Shown one piece after another: positions 30,393 through 39,988 of a stretch of 51,549 nt of DNA (position 1 is the stretch's first letter; each line of letters opens with the position of its first letter). Below the pieces are notes generated by a model. It saw only the letters and a program-made list of their open reading frames with translations. It searched no databases and was not told the DNA's origin. The position numbers were made by a program, and so were the translations under genes. The DNA comes from a virus, in IMG/VR virus record IMGVR_UViG_3300020430_000022, positions 1-51,549 of that record, one strand, 5' to 3'.

Positions 30393-32351
30393 ATGGCGGT
30401 AACTAATTTTACAGCAGATGCAATCGGAGACTATTTCTTCGCTAAACTTCAAGAACCTTACTCTAATGTAACTAGAGTATTGAGCTGGAATATCCTAGTT
30501 GGTGTTAATTCACCAAATTCAGTGGGTACTCTAGATGTAGTTAGCGGTAGTAATCAGTTTGTAGGTAGCAATGTAAACCTAAATCTTTCTCCAGGTAATA
30601 AATTTATTATAGGAGGTCAAGTCTTTACGGTACATTCTATTCAAGGAGATACTATAACTTCTGTCGAAACTTCAGATTTTACAGCAACAGGAGCAAAATG
30701 GTATGAGTATCCAGACTTAGATAATTATTTCACTTATGAATTCAGATACTCACAAGAAGCTGCAGGTACAGACGGTGGCCAAATGTCTGAGTTAAGACCT
30801 CTTAACAATTCAATAGGCCCAAGAGATTTACTAGGTATTCAATTTGATTCCACTAAACCACTTTGGATTGATGTAAAAGCAGAAGCATATAGATTATCTT
30901 CTCTACACAGTTTAAGTTTACTATCGGTAACATTTGAATTAGAAACTGCGGATGGTACAATCCAATCATGTCCACAACTCTGTGGAGATTGTAACGATCC
31001 TTATTTACCTGGATGTACTAATATTGTAATAGATTGTTCAGATCCAATCTACGACCCATACTCTTTAAGTAAACCAACTGCAATATATGAAGAGATTAGT
31101 GAGTTATCTGCTAATATGTGGGGACACCCAGTACAATATTTTAGAGTAGAGCCAGATAAAAGATCTAAGGATGTGGTTCTAATGGAATACTCTCTTTACA
31201 ATGTGAAGGAGCAGGGTAATCTAAAGATTATGGTGCCGGATAACGAAATGCCAACCAGAGAATTTACTTATGATATTTTCGGTATGGGATTTGAAGATTT
31301 TGAAATTCATGTTACTAAAGGTCAGATGGAAGCTGCTTTCGGTGAAGGTATTCATCCAAGACCAAGAGACTACATGTACATTCCTAGAATGAATAGAATG
31401 TATGAAGTAAGTTCAGTTAGTTTAGCTGATGAGTTTAATCAGAATATGACTTACTGGAGAGTAATGCTTCAGAAATATGAAGAGCGTAGCTCTACTCAAG
31501 TTGAAGAAGGCAGTGCAATTGAAACAGCACTAGACGATCTTTACACTGGAGTTGAGGAAGTATTCGGTGAAGAACAGAGAGATGAGTATGAAAAGACTAC
31601 AAAGTCTACGCAATATCAAACTGTATTCTCAGAAGTTGGTGATGGTGTTAGAGATAGAATTCATAACAACTTAACTATCTCGGATAAAGAGATTAGAAAT
31701 AAGTGGACTATTATTGCTAAGAATAGTTACGATCTAGAATCTGTAAAAGATTTAGGTATTGAATGTCTGCTATATAGAAAGTATTCTCAATTAGCAGTAG
31801 ATGGCAACTTAGCATTTACAACATGGTTCAAACCTAATTTAACTTCAGCTACAGCAGAGCAAACTATATTTGATGGATGGCAGAATAATAAGGGTTTAAA
31901 ACTTACAGTTAACCAAACTCACGTAAAAGCATATATCAACGACTTAGTTCTAACATATCCTTTTGCAACTGGTTTAGGGCCTGTAAATGGTAATTGGTAT
32001 GGTATGGTCTATAACCTAAATAATTCATTCCTAAACACAGGAGCTTATGTGTATAAGTTAAATCCTCAGAGTAATGCATTGACTTCGATGCCAGTATCTG
32101 ATACTCTAACTGAGGTTATGCATGAAAATTTTGAATTAGCTTCTGCACAAGGATGGTCTACTAAGAAACAATGGTCTCTAATGCCTGGTAAATTAGCAAT
32201 GACAAATATCAGATTGTTCAAGAAAACTATTGGTCAAGACCAACACACAAATGTATTGCAACAGTATATCGTAAGAGACTCTCATCTTGCGTTAATTACT
32301 GATAATGCAGTTCCTTCTATTCAATTAAGAAAATACAACCAAAATAGGTAA
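30393..32351 (+). CDS. virion protein, probable enlarged neck protein (gp14-like core)
   Basis: A 652-residue late protein just before small terminase. Residues about 235-367 resemble T4 gp14 in arrangement: PVQYFRVEP, EYSLYNVKEQG, FGMGFEDFEIHVTKGQM, PRPRDYMYIPRMNRMYEVS and YWRVMLQKYEE. T4 gp14 (256 aa) forms the neck with gp13, in the same place upstream of genes 15-17. Around the core are an N-terminal 190-residue beta-rich domain, a cysteine cluster (C193, C197, C200, C208, C215) and a C-terminal domain (about 435-640) that looks like a lectin-like beta sandwich. The gp14 link is by recall and needs a profile search. Confidence 0.45.
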   Translation: MAVTNFTADAIGDYFFAKLQEPYSNVTRVLSWNILVGVNSPNSVGTLDVVSGSNQFVGSNVNLNLSPGNKFIIGGQVFTVHSIQGDTITSVETSDFTATGAKWYEYPDLDNYFTYEFRYSQEAAGTDGGQMSELRPLNNSIGPRDLLGIQFDSTKPLWIDVKAEAYRLSSLHSLSLLSVTFELETADGTIQSCPQLCGDCNDPYLPGCTNIVIDCSDPIYDPYSLSKPTAIYEEISELSANMWGHPVQYFRVEPDKRSKDVVLMEYSLYNVKEQGNLKIMVPDNEMPTREFTYDIFGMGFEDFEIHVTKGQMEAAFGEGIHPRPRDYMYIPRMNRMYEVSSVSLADEFNQNMTYWRVMLQKYEERSSTQVEEGSAIETALDDLYTGVEEVFGEEQRDEYEKTTKSTQYQTVFSEVGDGVRDRIHNNLTISDKEIRNKWTIIAKNSYDLESVKDLGIECLLYRKYSQLAVDGNLAFTTWFKPNLTSATAEQTIFDGWQNNKGLKLTVNQTHVKAYINDLVLTYPFATGLGPVNGNWYGMVYNLNNSFLNTGAYVYKLNPQSNALTSMPVSDTLTEVMHENFELASAQGWSTKKQWSLMPGKLAMTNIRLFKKTIGQDQHTNVLQQYIVRDSHLALITDNAVPSIQLRKYNQNR

Positions 32352-32386
32352 CAAATATTGACTAAATTTGTTACGAGTATTTTCTA

Positions 32387-32395
32387 GATATATAG
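32387..32395 (+). promoter_or_regulatory. late promoter motif variant GATATATAG
   Basis: One mismatch to the consensus, 16 nt before the gp16 start. Confidence 0.6.
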
Positions 32396-32411
32396 AATAT
32401 AATATCATATT

Positions 32412-33065
32412 ATGAGTGAAAAGAAAAAGACGATAGCTGAACAGGCAGATCAAATCAGACAGGAATTAGATGATTTAATTGGAGATAGTCCTCTAGATGT
32501 AGAGAACGATCCTCAAGATTTACCTATTCAGGCTAAACCAACAGCTTTAGCACCAGTAGTTAATTACACTGAGCTAAAGGCAGGTGCAAGTAAAAAAGCA
32601 CAAAAGACTATCACTAGTTTAATGAAATTCTATCTCGATGCAGATATTATCGAGAAAGATGAGTATATTCAAGCTAAAAAGAAGATGGATGAGATGACTA
32701 TGTCTTCTCTAATCTATCAGCTACAAGCTGGTGAAAAAGCACTTACAACTCTATTAGAAACAATTGACTCAGGTGAATTAGCACCTAGAATGTTTGAAGT
32801 ACTAGCAACTCTACAGAAGTCAATGTTAGATATTATTAAATCTCAGACCATGTATCTGATGGCTGCAGAAGAAGGTACTAAAAGAATTGCTAGAGATATA
32901 GAGATCTATCAACAAAGACAGAATCAGGCTGAGATCGAAGGAGCAGGTGGAGATTCTAGTAATAAAAATATCCAAAGAGGTACAAAAGACTTAATGGCCG
33001 CAATTCGTGCAGGTATCGATGGTGCGAATGAGGATATTGAAGACGTTGAACCAACAGAAGAATAA
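32412..33065 (+). CDS. 16: terminase small subunit gp16
   Basis: A 217-residue protein immediately upstream of gp17 with a one-base overlap. The central part is a long helical segment (ASKKAQKTITSLMKFYLDA, then LIYQLQAGEKALTTLLETI and LEVLATLQKSMLDII-like sequence), as in the coiled-coil oligomerisation core of T4 gp16 (164 aa). The N- and C-terminal tails are acidic and polar. It would form a ring that regulates gp17 and helps start packaging. The call rests mainly on position and helical layout. Confidence 0.75.
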   Translation: MSEKKKTIAEQADQIRQELDDLIGDSPLDVENDPQDLPIQAKPTALAPVVNYTELKAGASKKAQKTITSLMKFYLDADIIEKDEYIQAKKKMDEMTMSSLIYQLQAGEKALTTLLETIDSGELAPRMFEVLATLQKSMLDIIKSQTMYLMAAEEGTKRIARDIEIYQQRQNQAEIEGAGGDSSNKNIQRGTKDLMAAIRAGIDGANEDIEDVEPTEE

Positions 33066-34897
33066 TGTCAGACTACGTAGGAGATAATAAATGGATTCCG
33101 AAAGAGGAAGGGCCACAGGCAGCCTCGGAAAGAATTGTTTGGTCTACCAAGCAAATCAATGACTTATTGGTTGCTATGGACCAGGGTTATCGTCCTAAGA
33201 TTAAGTTACCATTCTACGAGGGTAGACAATTTTTAAAGAAAGGTAATATTGTATTTGAATATACTGATGAGGAAATAGCTGAGTTAGCTAGATGCGCCGC
33301 TGATATTGTGTATTTTGCAGAGAAATATGCAGTGGTAATGACAGATAATGGTATTCAACAAGTAAAACTAAGAGACTACCAGATAGAAATGTTGAGAAAT
33401 CTACAAGAGGAAAGATTCAACATTGTACTAGCATCTCGTCAGATGGGTAAAACCGTGACAGCGTCTATCTTTAATGCATGGTATCTGACATTTAATATGG
33501 ACAAGAACACTCTGCTACTTGCCAATAAATCTGACTCAACAAAAGAAATTATTGATAAGGCTAAGACTGTAATCGAGAACCTACCATTCTTTATGAAGCC
33601 TGGTATTATCAAATACGATGTCATGAATGTAAGATGTGATAACGGTTGTCGTATTATTGGACAATCAACCACAGCAAAATCCGGTATTGGTTTTACAATC
33701 CATAACCTGTACTTGGACGAGTTTGCTCACGTTCATCCATCGATCGCAGACTCTTTCTACGAGAACGTATATCCTACGCTGTCCTCGTCGAAAGTCTCAA
33801 GAATTACAATTACATCAACACCAAATGGATTTAACAAGTTCTACCAAATATACTCAGCAGCAGATCGTGGCGATAATGAATATCATCCTATGCGTATCGA
33901 CTGGTGGCAACATCCTGACAGAGACGAAGCCTGGTACGAAAGAGAACTTAAAAACTTAGGTTCAATTGAGGCATTCAATAAACAGTATGGAAATGAATTC
34001 GTTTCCAGTTCAAACCTACTGCTAGACCCAGTAGATATGAAAAAGATGAGAAAACGCATGAAGCCTTATGTCTATCATGACTTCGATGAGTTCGACTATA
34101 TCTCTATTGATACTAAAGGTTTCTTAGAGTGGGATCCAGATTTTGATATAGAAACATGTAGAGACAAAGAGAATTTCTGGGTATTTTCAGTAGATATTGC
34201 CGAAGGCAACGGCGGTGACGCATCAGTAATTAATGTCTTCCAAGTTAGTCCGATGAGTCCAGAAGAAATAAAGAATGTCGTTAATCCAGGCGCGATGTAC
34301 GATTTCTTTAAATTTAGCCAAGTGTGTAGATTTAGATCGAATGAGCATGTAATTGAAGATTTCGCAAAAGTACTATATACATTGTCGGTCGACATATTCT
34401 ACTCAGAAAATGTAAAGATGATTGTAGAATACAACACCTATGGTACAGTGTTATTTAATTACCTAAGACAAATCTTTCCACAAAGAAATGACTTTGACGA
34501 CGAGATGGTTGTTAAATTTAAACATCGACACGATGGTAGAGCTCTGAAACCAGGTATTAAACTAAAATCTGACAATAAAGCTATTTTCTGTCAGAATTTC
34601 GCAAAACTTTACAAGATAAATAGATTAGATTTAACTGATGAAGTTACAGTAACTGAGGCATCTCTATTTGGTACTTTACCAAATGGTAGTTATGGAGCTC
34701 AAATGGGCAACGATGACGTCATTATGACTTGCATTACTGCGACTGAATTTTTTAACACAACAGATTATGCAGACTTTGTAGAAGAGCTATTAGATTTCAT
34801 AGATCCAGACCTTCATGATGAGATGGAAAAGATACTATTTAAAGATAATGACCAGGCTGGTGATTTACAATATGATATTTATGACCTTTTGAAATAA
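33065..34897 (+). CDS. 17: terminase large subunit gp17
   Basis: A 610-residue packaging motor, the same length as T4 gp17. The ATPase domain has an adenine-binding LRDYQIEMLR motif, Walker A SRQMGKT (124-130), Walker B NLYLDEFAH and coupling motif TITSTPNGF. The C-terminal nuclease domain shows VFSVDIAEGNGGD, MIVEYNTYG and the final acidic motif MGNDDVIMT. It cuts concatemeric DNA and pumps it through the portal. It is coupled to gp16 by overlap. Confidence 0.95.
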   Translation: MSDYVGDNKWIPKEEGPQAASERIVWSTKQINDLLVAMDQGYRPKIKLPFYEGRQFLKKGNIVFEYTDEEIAELARCAADIVYFAEKYAVVMTDNGIQQVKLRDYQIEMLRNLQEERFNIVLASRQMGKTVTASIFNAWYLTFNMDKNTLLLANKSDSTKEIIDKAKTVIENLPFFMKPGIIKYDVMNVRCDNGCRIIGQSTTAKSGIGFTIHNLYLDEFAHVHPSIADSFYENVYPTLSSSKVSRITITSTPNGFNKFYQIYSAADRGDNEYHPMRIDWWQHPDRDEAWYERELKNLGSIEAFNKQYGNEFVSSSNLLLDPVDMKKMRKRMKPYVYHDFDEFDYISIDTKGFLEWDPDFDIETCRDKENFWVFSVDIAEGNGGDASVINVFQVSPMSPEEIKNVVNPGAMYDFFKFSQVCRFRSNEHVIEDFAKVLYTLSVDIFYSENVKMIVEYNTYGTVLFNYLRQIFPQRNDFDDEMVVKFKHRHDGRALKPGIKLKSDNKAIFCQNFAKLYKINRLDLTDEVTVTEASLFGTLPNGSYGAQMGNDDVIMTCITATEFFNTTDYADFVEELLDFIDPDLHDEMEKILFKDNDQAGDLQYDIYDLLK

Positions 34898-34914
34898 ATT
34901 TGCAGAAAGACAAG

Positions 34915-34923
34915 GATATATAA
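34915..34923 (+). promoter_or_regulatory. late promoter motif GATATATAA of the sheath gene
   Basis: It lies 30 nt before the gp18 ATG, between gp17 and gp18. Confidence 0.75.
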
Positions 34924-34953
34924 TAAAAGAATTAAAAAATAATACGAACAACT

Positions 34954-37824
34954 ATGGCATTAAGTCCTCAATTACTACAGTTCAAAAGCTCAGGCGTTTA
35001 TCGCTTAGAGTTTGACAAGTCACAAACTGTAAACATCCCTGCGGAAACTATTAGACTAGTTGTAGGTAGATCTGAAAAAGGTCCTTACAACACACCAGTT
35101 TTAGTAGAAGACGTAGAGCAATTCAAGCAAGTTTTCGGTGGTATTGACAAGTCATTAGAAAAGAAAAATATGTTCTTCCACAGATCAGCTATTGAAGCTT
35201 TATCTAGAGGTCCAATTTTAGCATTAAACTTAACTACTGCTGATGCAAATGACAGAGTGAGTACTTTCTCACCTGCAACTAATTCATCACAACAAGGTTT
35301 AACTGCTGTATCAACACAAGCGTCAGAAGCTTCTTCTAAGCAATTCAACGCTGTATTTGATACAGATAAATTCTGGAATCCTTCAGATGAGAAGTTACTA
35401 GCTGCAACTGCGGCAGGGCCAAACCACGCAATCTCATTTGTTAACATTAAACAAGATCCTATCACAGTTATTATCAGACAAGCTGGAGATACAAGAGGTT
35501 TTGAGTTAACAGCAAGAGAGTGGTACGGAGAAGCTAACATTCCAGAAGGAATTGACGCAGACGAATATGTATCAGATTACATGGTAGACGTGTTTGTATT
35601 CAAAGGCAAATTTGATGCCCAAGAATTAAACAACGATCCTAACTACGGCGATTACTTTGATAACAATGGTCTAATTAGAGATCAGTTTGCTAAATTCGCT
35701 GGTTTAAGAGAAGTATCTCTATTAGCACAATACAACGGTGTATCATTAATCCCTGAATTTATCGATGCAGAGGGTAACCAAATGTACATCGAAACATTAA
35801 TTAACATGGAAGCCAGAAGAACTGGTTTATTCTGTGCAGTTCAAGAAGACGAGCTTGCAAACATCGATCTAGTTGGTAACAACTTCGATATTTACCAAGA
35901 TTACGAAGTTCTTTCTCACAAAGTAATGCAAGTAGCTTCTGAGTCTATCGCAGATTTAACTGCTCAGGGCGGTATTGTTACTGTTGATAACGCACAGTCT
36001 CCAGCACAATTAATTATTAATGGTGGCGCAGGTAATACAGCGACTAACTTGGAATCAGCACACATGATTGTTGTTGGTAAGTATTTAGAATCTTACACTC
36101 CAGGTGAGTATGTGAAAATTACAAGTATTGCAGATACTGGTGCAGGTCAAGTTACTATCGAAGCTGACGGTCCAATTTCAAAAACATACGAAGCTTACTC
36201 AATCGGTACTCCAGCTGACTTTAGTGGTACTCCAGCTGATTTCTCAATCAACGCTGATGGTAACCTAGAGGCAACTGTAGCTCCTGCTGCATACAACTCA
36301 TTAGCATACGGTAACTTCTTATTATCTGCAAACGCAGGTGAGTATGTAATGATTTCAAATGTTGCTGTCGATAACGTAACAGGAGTATTAACTGTATCAT
36401 GTGAAGCTGGTCTAGCATTTAGCTCAAACTACGCAGGTGCACAACAAACTGCTTTAGCAGCTTATTCTCCAGCAGTTCAAACTTCATTTGACGTATGGAC
36501 ATTAAATCCTAACGCAAGAACAGAGATGTTCCCAACATTAGGTCAAGGATGGACATTTACTCCAAACGGAGCTGGTGTATTTACTTACTCAGCACTAGAA
36601 GGTACTGCAGGTTGGAATTCAGATATTAAAGTAGGTATGTATGTACCAGGTGATAACAACAAGCTTTCTAGAATTAAGAAAATTGAAAAATACACACAAG
36701 GCGGATCTATCTTCTATAAATTTACTACACACAGAGTAGTAAGTCTAGATCCTAGATATGCTCTTAAGAGATATGAAGAAGCTGCAGGTTTCTACAAAAC
36801 TTTCCCATTAGAAGGTGCAACACAAAGCGCTAAATCTATCGGAGGTTCAGAAGGCTTACTAGCAGCTATCAAACCAGGTACTGGTTTAGGTAACGCCTTA
36901 GTAGATAAAGACAACATTACATTCAGATATGTTGTTGATACATTCGGTTCATTAGAGAACGGTGGAATCTTAAACAAAGAGGAATTATCATTCCTATGTA
37001 AAGAAAGACAAAATGCTTCAGCAATTCTTAACGCACCAATGGTGAAAGAATTCAAAGCTGCGACTAACCCATCATTCTTAGATGCTAACACTGGTGCATT
37101 TAGCACACAGTTTGTTGGAACTGGAGGTAACTTAGAGTTAAACCCAACAGCTCTTTACACATTACCATCGATCAACGAGGGTGCTAACTACGCATTCTAC
37201 TACGGTCCTGGTCTTAATGTAATTGAGAACGGTAGAACTAAAGTTATTCCACCAGCTGCTTACGTATCAAACAACTATATTGATAAGTATTTAGATGCAT
37301 TACCATGGTCAATCATCGCAGGCCCAAGAAGAGGTGTTGTAGGTGGAACAGGTGTTCAGTCTCTAGAATTTGCATTCGACAAGAATGATAGAGATGTACT
37401 TGAGCCATTCGGTTACAACCCAATCGTATTCGAAAGAGGCGTTGGTTTAACAATCAAAGGTAATAAAACAGCACAGCAAGGAATTCAATCAGCACTTTCT
37501 TCTGCTCACGTAAGAGAAGTATTAATTTACATCGAAGATGGTCTAGCTGAAATTCTTAAGAACTATCTATTCGAGTTTAACAATGCTCAAACTAGATTAG
37601 AAATCAAAACTTTAGCTGACAACTTTATGGAGTCAGTTAAGAAAGACGGTGGTGTATACGACTACAAGAACATCATGGACACTTCTAACAACACAACTGA
37701 AGTGATCGACAACAACATGGGTATTCTTGATACATTCGTTGAGCCAGTTAAAGGTCTTGAGATTCTAGTATCTAGGGTGACTGTTCTAAACACAGGAGAG
37801 ATCGCAACAGGTAACTTTGCATAA
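34954..37824 (+). CDS. 18: tail sheath protein gp18
   Basis: A 956-residue contractile sheath subunit. The N-terminus has the T4-type pattern SSGVYRLEFDKSQTVNIPAE, then RLVVGRSEKGPYNTPVLVED and FGGIDKSLEKKNMFFHRSA. The C-terminus has ALPWSIIAGPRRGVVGG, FEPFGYNP-like sequence, KTAQQGIQSALSSAHVREV and the final strand exchanging between subunits, KGLEILVSRVTVLNTGE. It is about 300 residues longer than T4 gp18 (659). The extra length lies in the middle (about 340-600), a beta-rich, Ala/Gly-rich insertion including a duplicated GTPADFS. Such insertions normally face outward on the tail. Confidence 0.95.
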   Translation: MALSPQLLQFKSSGVYRLEFDKSQTVNIPAETIRLVVGRSEKGPYNTPVLVEDVEQFKQVFGGIDKSLEKKNMFFHRSAIEALSRGPILALNLTTADANDRVSTFSPATNSSQQGLTAVSTQASEASSKQFNAVFDTDKFWNPSDEKLLAATAAGPNHAISFVNIKQDPITVIIRQAGDTRGFELTAREWYGEANIPEGIDADEYVSDYMVDVFVFKGKFDAQELNNDPNYGDYFDNNGLIRDQFAKFAGLREVSLLAQYNGVSLIPEFIDAEGNQMYIETLINMEARRTGLFCAVQEDELANIDLVGNNFDIYQDYEVLSHKVMQVASESIADLTAQGGIVTVDNAQSPAQLIINGGAGNTATNLESAHMIVVGKYLESYTPGEYVKITSIADTGAGQVTIEADGPISKTYEAYSIGTPADFSGTPADFSINADGNLEATVAPAAYNSLAYGNFLLSANAGEYVMISNVAVDNVTGVLTVSCEAGLAFSSNYAGAQQTALAAYSPAVQTSFDVWTLNPNARTEMFPTLGQGWTFTPNGAGVFTYSALEGTAGWNSDIKVGMYVPGDNNKLSRIKKIEKYTQGGSIFYKFTTHRVVSLDPRYALKRYEEAAGFYKTFPLEGATQSAKSIGGSEGLLAAIKPGTGLGNALVDKDNITFRYVVDTFGSLENGGILNKEELSFLCKERQNASAILNAPMVKEFKAATNPSFLDANTGAFSTQFVGTGGNLELNPTALYTLPSINEGANYAFYYGPGLNVIENGRTKVIPPAAYVSNNYIDKYLDALPWSIIAGPRRGVVGGTGVQSLEFAFDKNDRDVLEPFGYNPIVFERGVGLTIKGNKTAQQGIQSALSSAHVREVLIYIEDGLAEILKNYLFEFNNAQTRLEIKTLADNFMESVKKDGGVYDYKNIMDTSNNTTEVIDNNMGILDTFVEPVKGLEILVSRVTVLNTGEIATGNFA

Positions 37825-37833
37825 GAAAATAAC

Positions 37834-37842
37834 GATATATAA
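37834..37842 (+). promoter_or_regulatory. late promoter motif GATATATAA of the tube gene
   Basis: It lies 20 nt before the gp19 ATG, so sheath and tube can be expressed independently. Confidence 0.75.
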
Positions 37843-37862
37843 ATAAAATAGAAAATTAAGAT

Positions 37863-38420
37863 ATGGCTTTACCACATTATTCAGAGGACCAAACTAGCAA
37901 GAAAGGTAGAAATTTCGAGCCAGTACAGGGTAACCTGTTCGAAGTTACGATTCTACCTCCAGCAGGTGTTTCTGGGCAAGAGTTCCTTTTACAACAAGTT
38001 AACACCGTAGGTGGTCTAGAAGGATTAGCGCCAGCAGTAGAAGCGATTGGACAGAAATATAAGTTTGCAGACAGATCATACGCAGGTATGCCTGGTCAAA
38101 CTTCAATTGATCTAACAATCAACTTCTCGCTGAACCTAAATGATTCTAACCAAGCTTACATTTACAAAACACTAAGACAATGGTACAGAGCAGCCTACAA
38201 TCCTGAAACTGGAGAAATGGGTCTCAAAAAGAATTATGTTGGTACTATTGTTATTGTACAATTCAATAGAGAAGGTGACATCTACAGAAAAATCACTTTA
38301 GATGACTGTTTCATCAACACTGGCGTAAACTTAGTCGATGGACTAGATTACTCAGATGGTGAAGCTAGATCAATCGAAGTAGGTTGGAAGTGTGATACTT
38401 ACTCTGAGGAATTAGCGTAA
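37863..38420 (+). CDS. 19: tail tube protein gp19
   Basis: A 185-residue tube subunit (T4 gp19 is 163). The pattern NLFEVTILPP, FLLQQVNTVGGL, FADRSYAGMPGQTSIDLTIN, a long central segment with YKTLRQWYRAAYNPETGEMG and the final strand SIEVGWKCDTYSEE is typical of T4-like tube proteins. Hexamers stack inside the gp18 sheath. It is followed by a terminator. Confidence 0.9.
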   Translation: MALPHYSEDQTSKKGRNFEPVQGNLFEVTILPPAGVSGQEFLLQQVNTVGGLEGLAPAVEAIGQKYKFADRSYAGMPGQTSIDLTINFSLNLNDSNQAYIYKTLRQWYRAAYNPETGEMGLKKNYVGTIVIVQFNREGDIYRKITLDDCFINTGVNLVDGLDYSDGEARSIEVGWKCDTYSEELA

Positions 38421-38442
38421 TTTAATAGAATTAAATTTTAAG

Positions 38443-38472
38443 AAAGAAGGTGATTTATCGCCTTCTTTTTTT
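38443..38472 (+). terminator. terminator after gp19
   Basis: A stem around AAGAAGG/CCTTCTT (38444-38453 with 38458-38467, one T-G pair), loop TTTA, is followed by seven T. Confidence 0.9.
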
Positions 38473-38514
38473 AACCAAAGAAAACATAATATAATATCCT
38501 AATAATAAGAGATT

Positions 38515-38733
38515 ATGAGTGATAAACTAACAAAGAAGCTCCAAGTTTTACTGACCGAAGATGAAGTTCGTGAAGTGAACAGAGTTATTTTGAACGATGC
38601 ACTCGAGGCTGAGCAAAGACCCATCTCGGTAAGTGCGTTTATTAGAAATTTAATTAAAGAAGAGCTCGATAAAAGAAGCGTCGAGCAAAGATCCTACATT
38701 AAACAAAATCTTAAAAACCTAAAAGAAAAATAA
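38515..38733 (+). CDS. small protein, possible ribbon-helix-helix DNA-binding type
   Basis: A 72-residue charged protein. KLQVLLTEDEVREVNRVIL followed by SVSAFIRNLIKEELDKR resembles the strand-helix-helix arrangement of MetJ/Arc/CopG proteins (xxVxLTxxE...VSxFIRxxI). Such proteins repress or organise transcription. It sits after a terminator and directly before the gp26-like gene, 1 nt apart. The fold call is tentative. Confidence 0.5.
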   Translation: MSDKLTKKLQVLLTEDEVREVNRVILNDALEAEQRPISVSAFIRNLIKEELDKRSVEQRSYIKQNLKNLKEK

Positions 38734-38734
38734 T

Positions 38735-39739
38735 ATGAGCGAAGACAAAAACAAACTTAGCGCAGAGGAAGCTAAGATGGCAAAAGCTTTAGAAGCTAAA
38801 GATAGCATCAATAATCCTCAAGTAGAATCTACAGATACAGAAGCAGAAGATATGGAAGCTGCTGTAGCTGCAGGTGGTTTAGGTAGAGTTAATATGGCTA
38901 ATTTCGGGCCAGACAGAGCACAGTCTTCTGATAGTGCATTAGGTTGGCACGTATTAGACCAAGAACAACTACCTTCAAAAGGTAAGTTTTATCCAGCTGG
39001 TTGTGTAATTAAAATCAGATCTGCGAAAGCAGCTGAGATTAGACACTTCTCAACGATGGATGAGAATAACTATATCGACATGGAAGAGAAGTTAAACTCA
39101 ATCGTTGAGTCTTGTATGCAAATGACAGCTAACAACAAGAGACTTTCTTACAAAGATCTACTTGAAGAGGATAGAATTATTGTTCTACTTAGTGTGAGAG
39201 ATTTAACTTTCCCAGAACCTGAAAACAAACTTGTTTTAAAGGGTAAAACTGAGCAGACTAAAAAGCCAGTTGATATTGAATTATCAACTAGAAATTTAGT
39301 ACCAACAGTAATTGACGAAGAGATTGAAAAGTACTACGACGAAACTGCCAGAACTTATGTGATTAAAACACGTTCTGCTGGTGAAGTTAGAATGCACCCA
39401 CCAACAATCGGTGTTATGCAAGAAGTAACTAACTATCTTAGAGATCGTCAAGAAAAAGATGTAGAATTCGATAAAGCATTTATTCAAGTCCTACCTTATG
39501 TTCAATCTGACTGGAGAGCATTAGGCCTAAATAAAATCTTTCAATTAGAGATTGATTACAAAGGTTGGGATGAGAAAAAGTTTATGGTAATCTACAGATT
39601 AGCTGAAAGAATGAGAATTGGTGTTCAAGCAACACTAGAAACTACCTTTGAAGGAGAGAAGGCAACAGCCCCTCTTGAGTTCCCAGGTGGCATCAAAAGT
39701 CTTTTCATTATTTCAGATCTCGCTGGAGAATTACTTTAA
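38735..39739 (+). CDS. 26: baseplate hub / tail assembly protein gp26-like (T4 baseplate family PF12322)
   Basis: A 334-residue protein (T4 gp26 is 208). The family pattern is QLPSKGKFYPAG, SAKAAEIRHFSTMDENNYID, LLEEDRIIVLLSVRDLTFPE and the C-terminal SLFIISDLAGELL. The acidic first 60 residues are extra. Its stop sits in the context CTT TAA G, and an open +1 frame with a tail-assembly-like sequence continues without a gap (see next entry). In this position, after sheath and tube and before a tape-measure-like gene, other phages encode frameshifted tail assembly chaperones, so this protein may serve as one. Confidence 0.8.
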   Translation: MSEDKNKLSAEEAKMAKALEAKDSINNPQVESTDTEAEDMEAAVAAGGLGRVNMANFGPDRAQSSDSALGWHVLDQEQLPSKGKFYPAGCVIKIRSAKAAEIRHFSTMDENNYIDMEEKLNSIVESCMQMTANNKRLSYKDLLEEDRIIVLLSVRDLTFPEPENKLVLKGKTEQTKKPVDIELSTRNLVPTVIDEEIEKYYDETARTYVIKTRSAGEVRMHPPTIGVMQEVTNYLRDRQEKDVEFDKAFIQVLPYVQSDWRALGLNKIFQLEIDYKGWDEKKFMVIYRLAERMRIGVQATLETTFEGEKATAPLEFPGGIKSLFIISDLAGELL

Positions 39740-39986
39740 GACTAAGTTCTACCTGGGCATACATCTCAGGATGCAACCATCGGAGATTGAGAACATGTAC
39801 TACTATGAATATTGGTACTACGTTAAGAATCTCTCGGATTACATCAAAGAGAAGAACAAACAAACTAAGGACCAACAAGAACAGGCGAACGAGAGACAGA
39901 GCTCAATGAGTTCTAAATATAAAACGCCAAAGATGCCTAAGGTCCCTACAATGAGGACACCGACATTAAAGATGCCGAAGTTGTAG
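39738..39986 (+). CDS. C-terminal extension read by possible +1 frameshift from gp26 (gp51-like / chaperone T domain)
   Basis: The +1 frame is open from inside gp26 to 39986. From the gp26 stop it encodes KTKFYLGIHLRMQPSEIENM and then YYYEYWYYVKNLSDYI, ending in a basic Pro/Met-rich tail (KMPKVPTMRTPTLKMPKL). The protein-like sequence begins before the first reasonable ATG (39771), and the only in-frame ATG further upstream (39648) lies deep in gp26 and would add shadow-like sequence. This favours a frameshift at CTT TAA (slip to TTT). Coupled reinitiation at 39771, giving 71 aa, is the alternative. Confidence 0.5.
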   Translation, partial: KTKFYLGIHLRMQPSEIENMYYYEYWYYVKNLSDYIKEKNKQTKDQQEQANERQSSMSSKYKTPKMPKVPTMRTPTLKMPKL

Positions 39987-39988
39987 TA

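Noticed and set aside
39648-39737. ATG start for the frame downstream of gp26
   Set aside because: It lies deep inside gp26 and the added residues (MKERRQQPLLSSQV...) look like a shadow frame; frameshift or reinitiation fits better.
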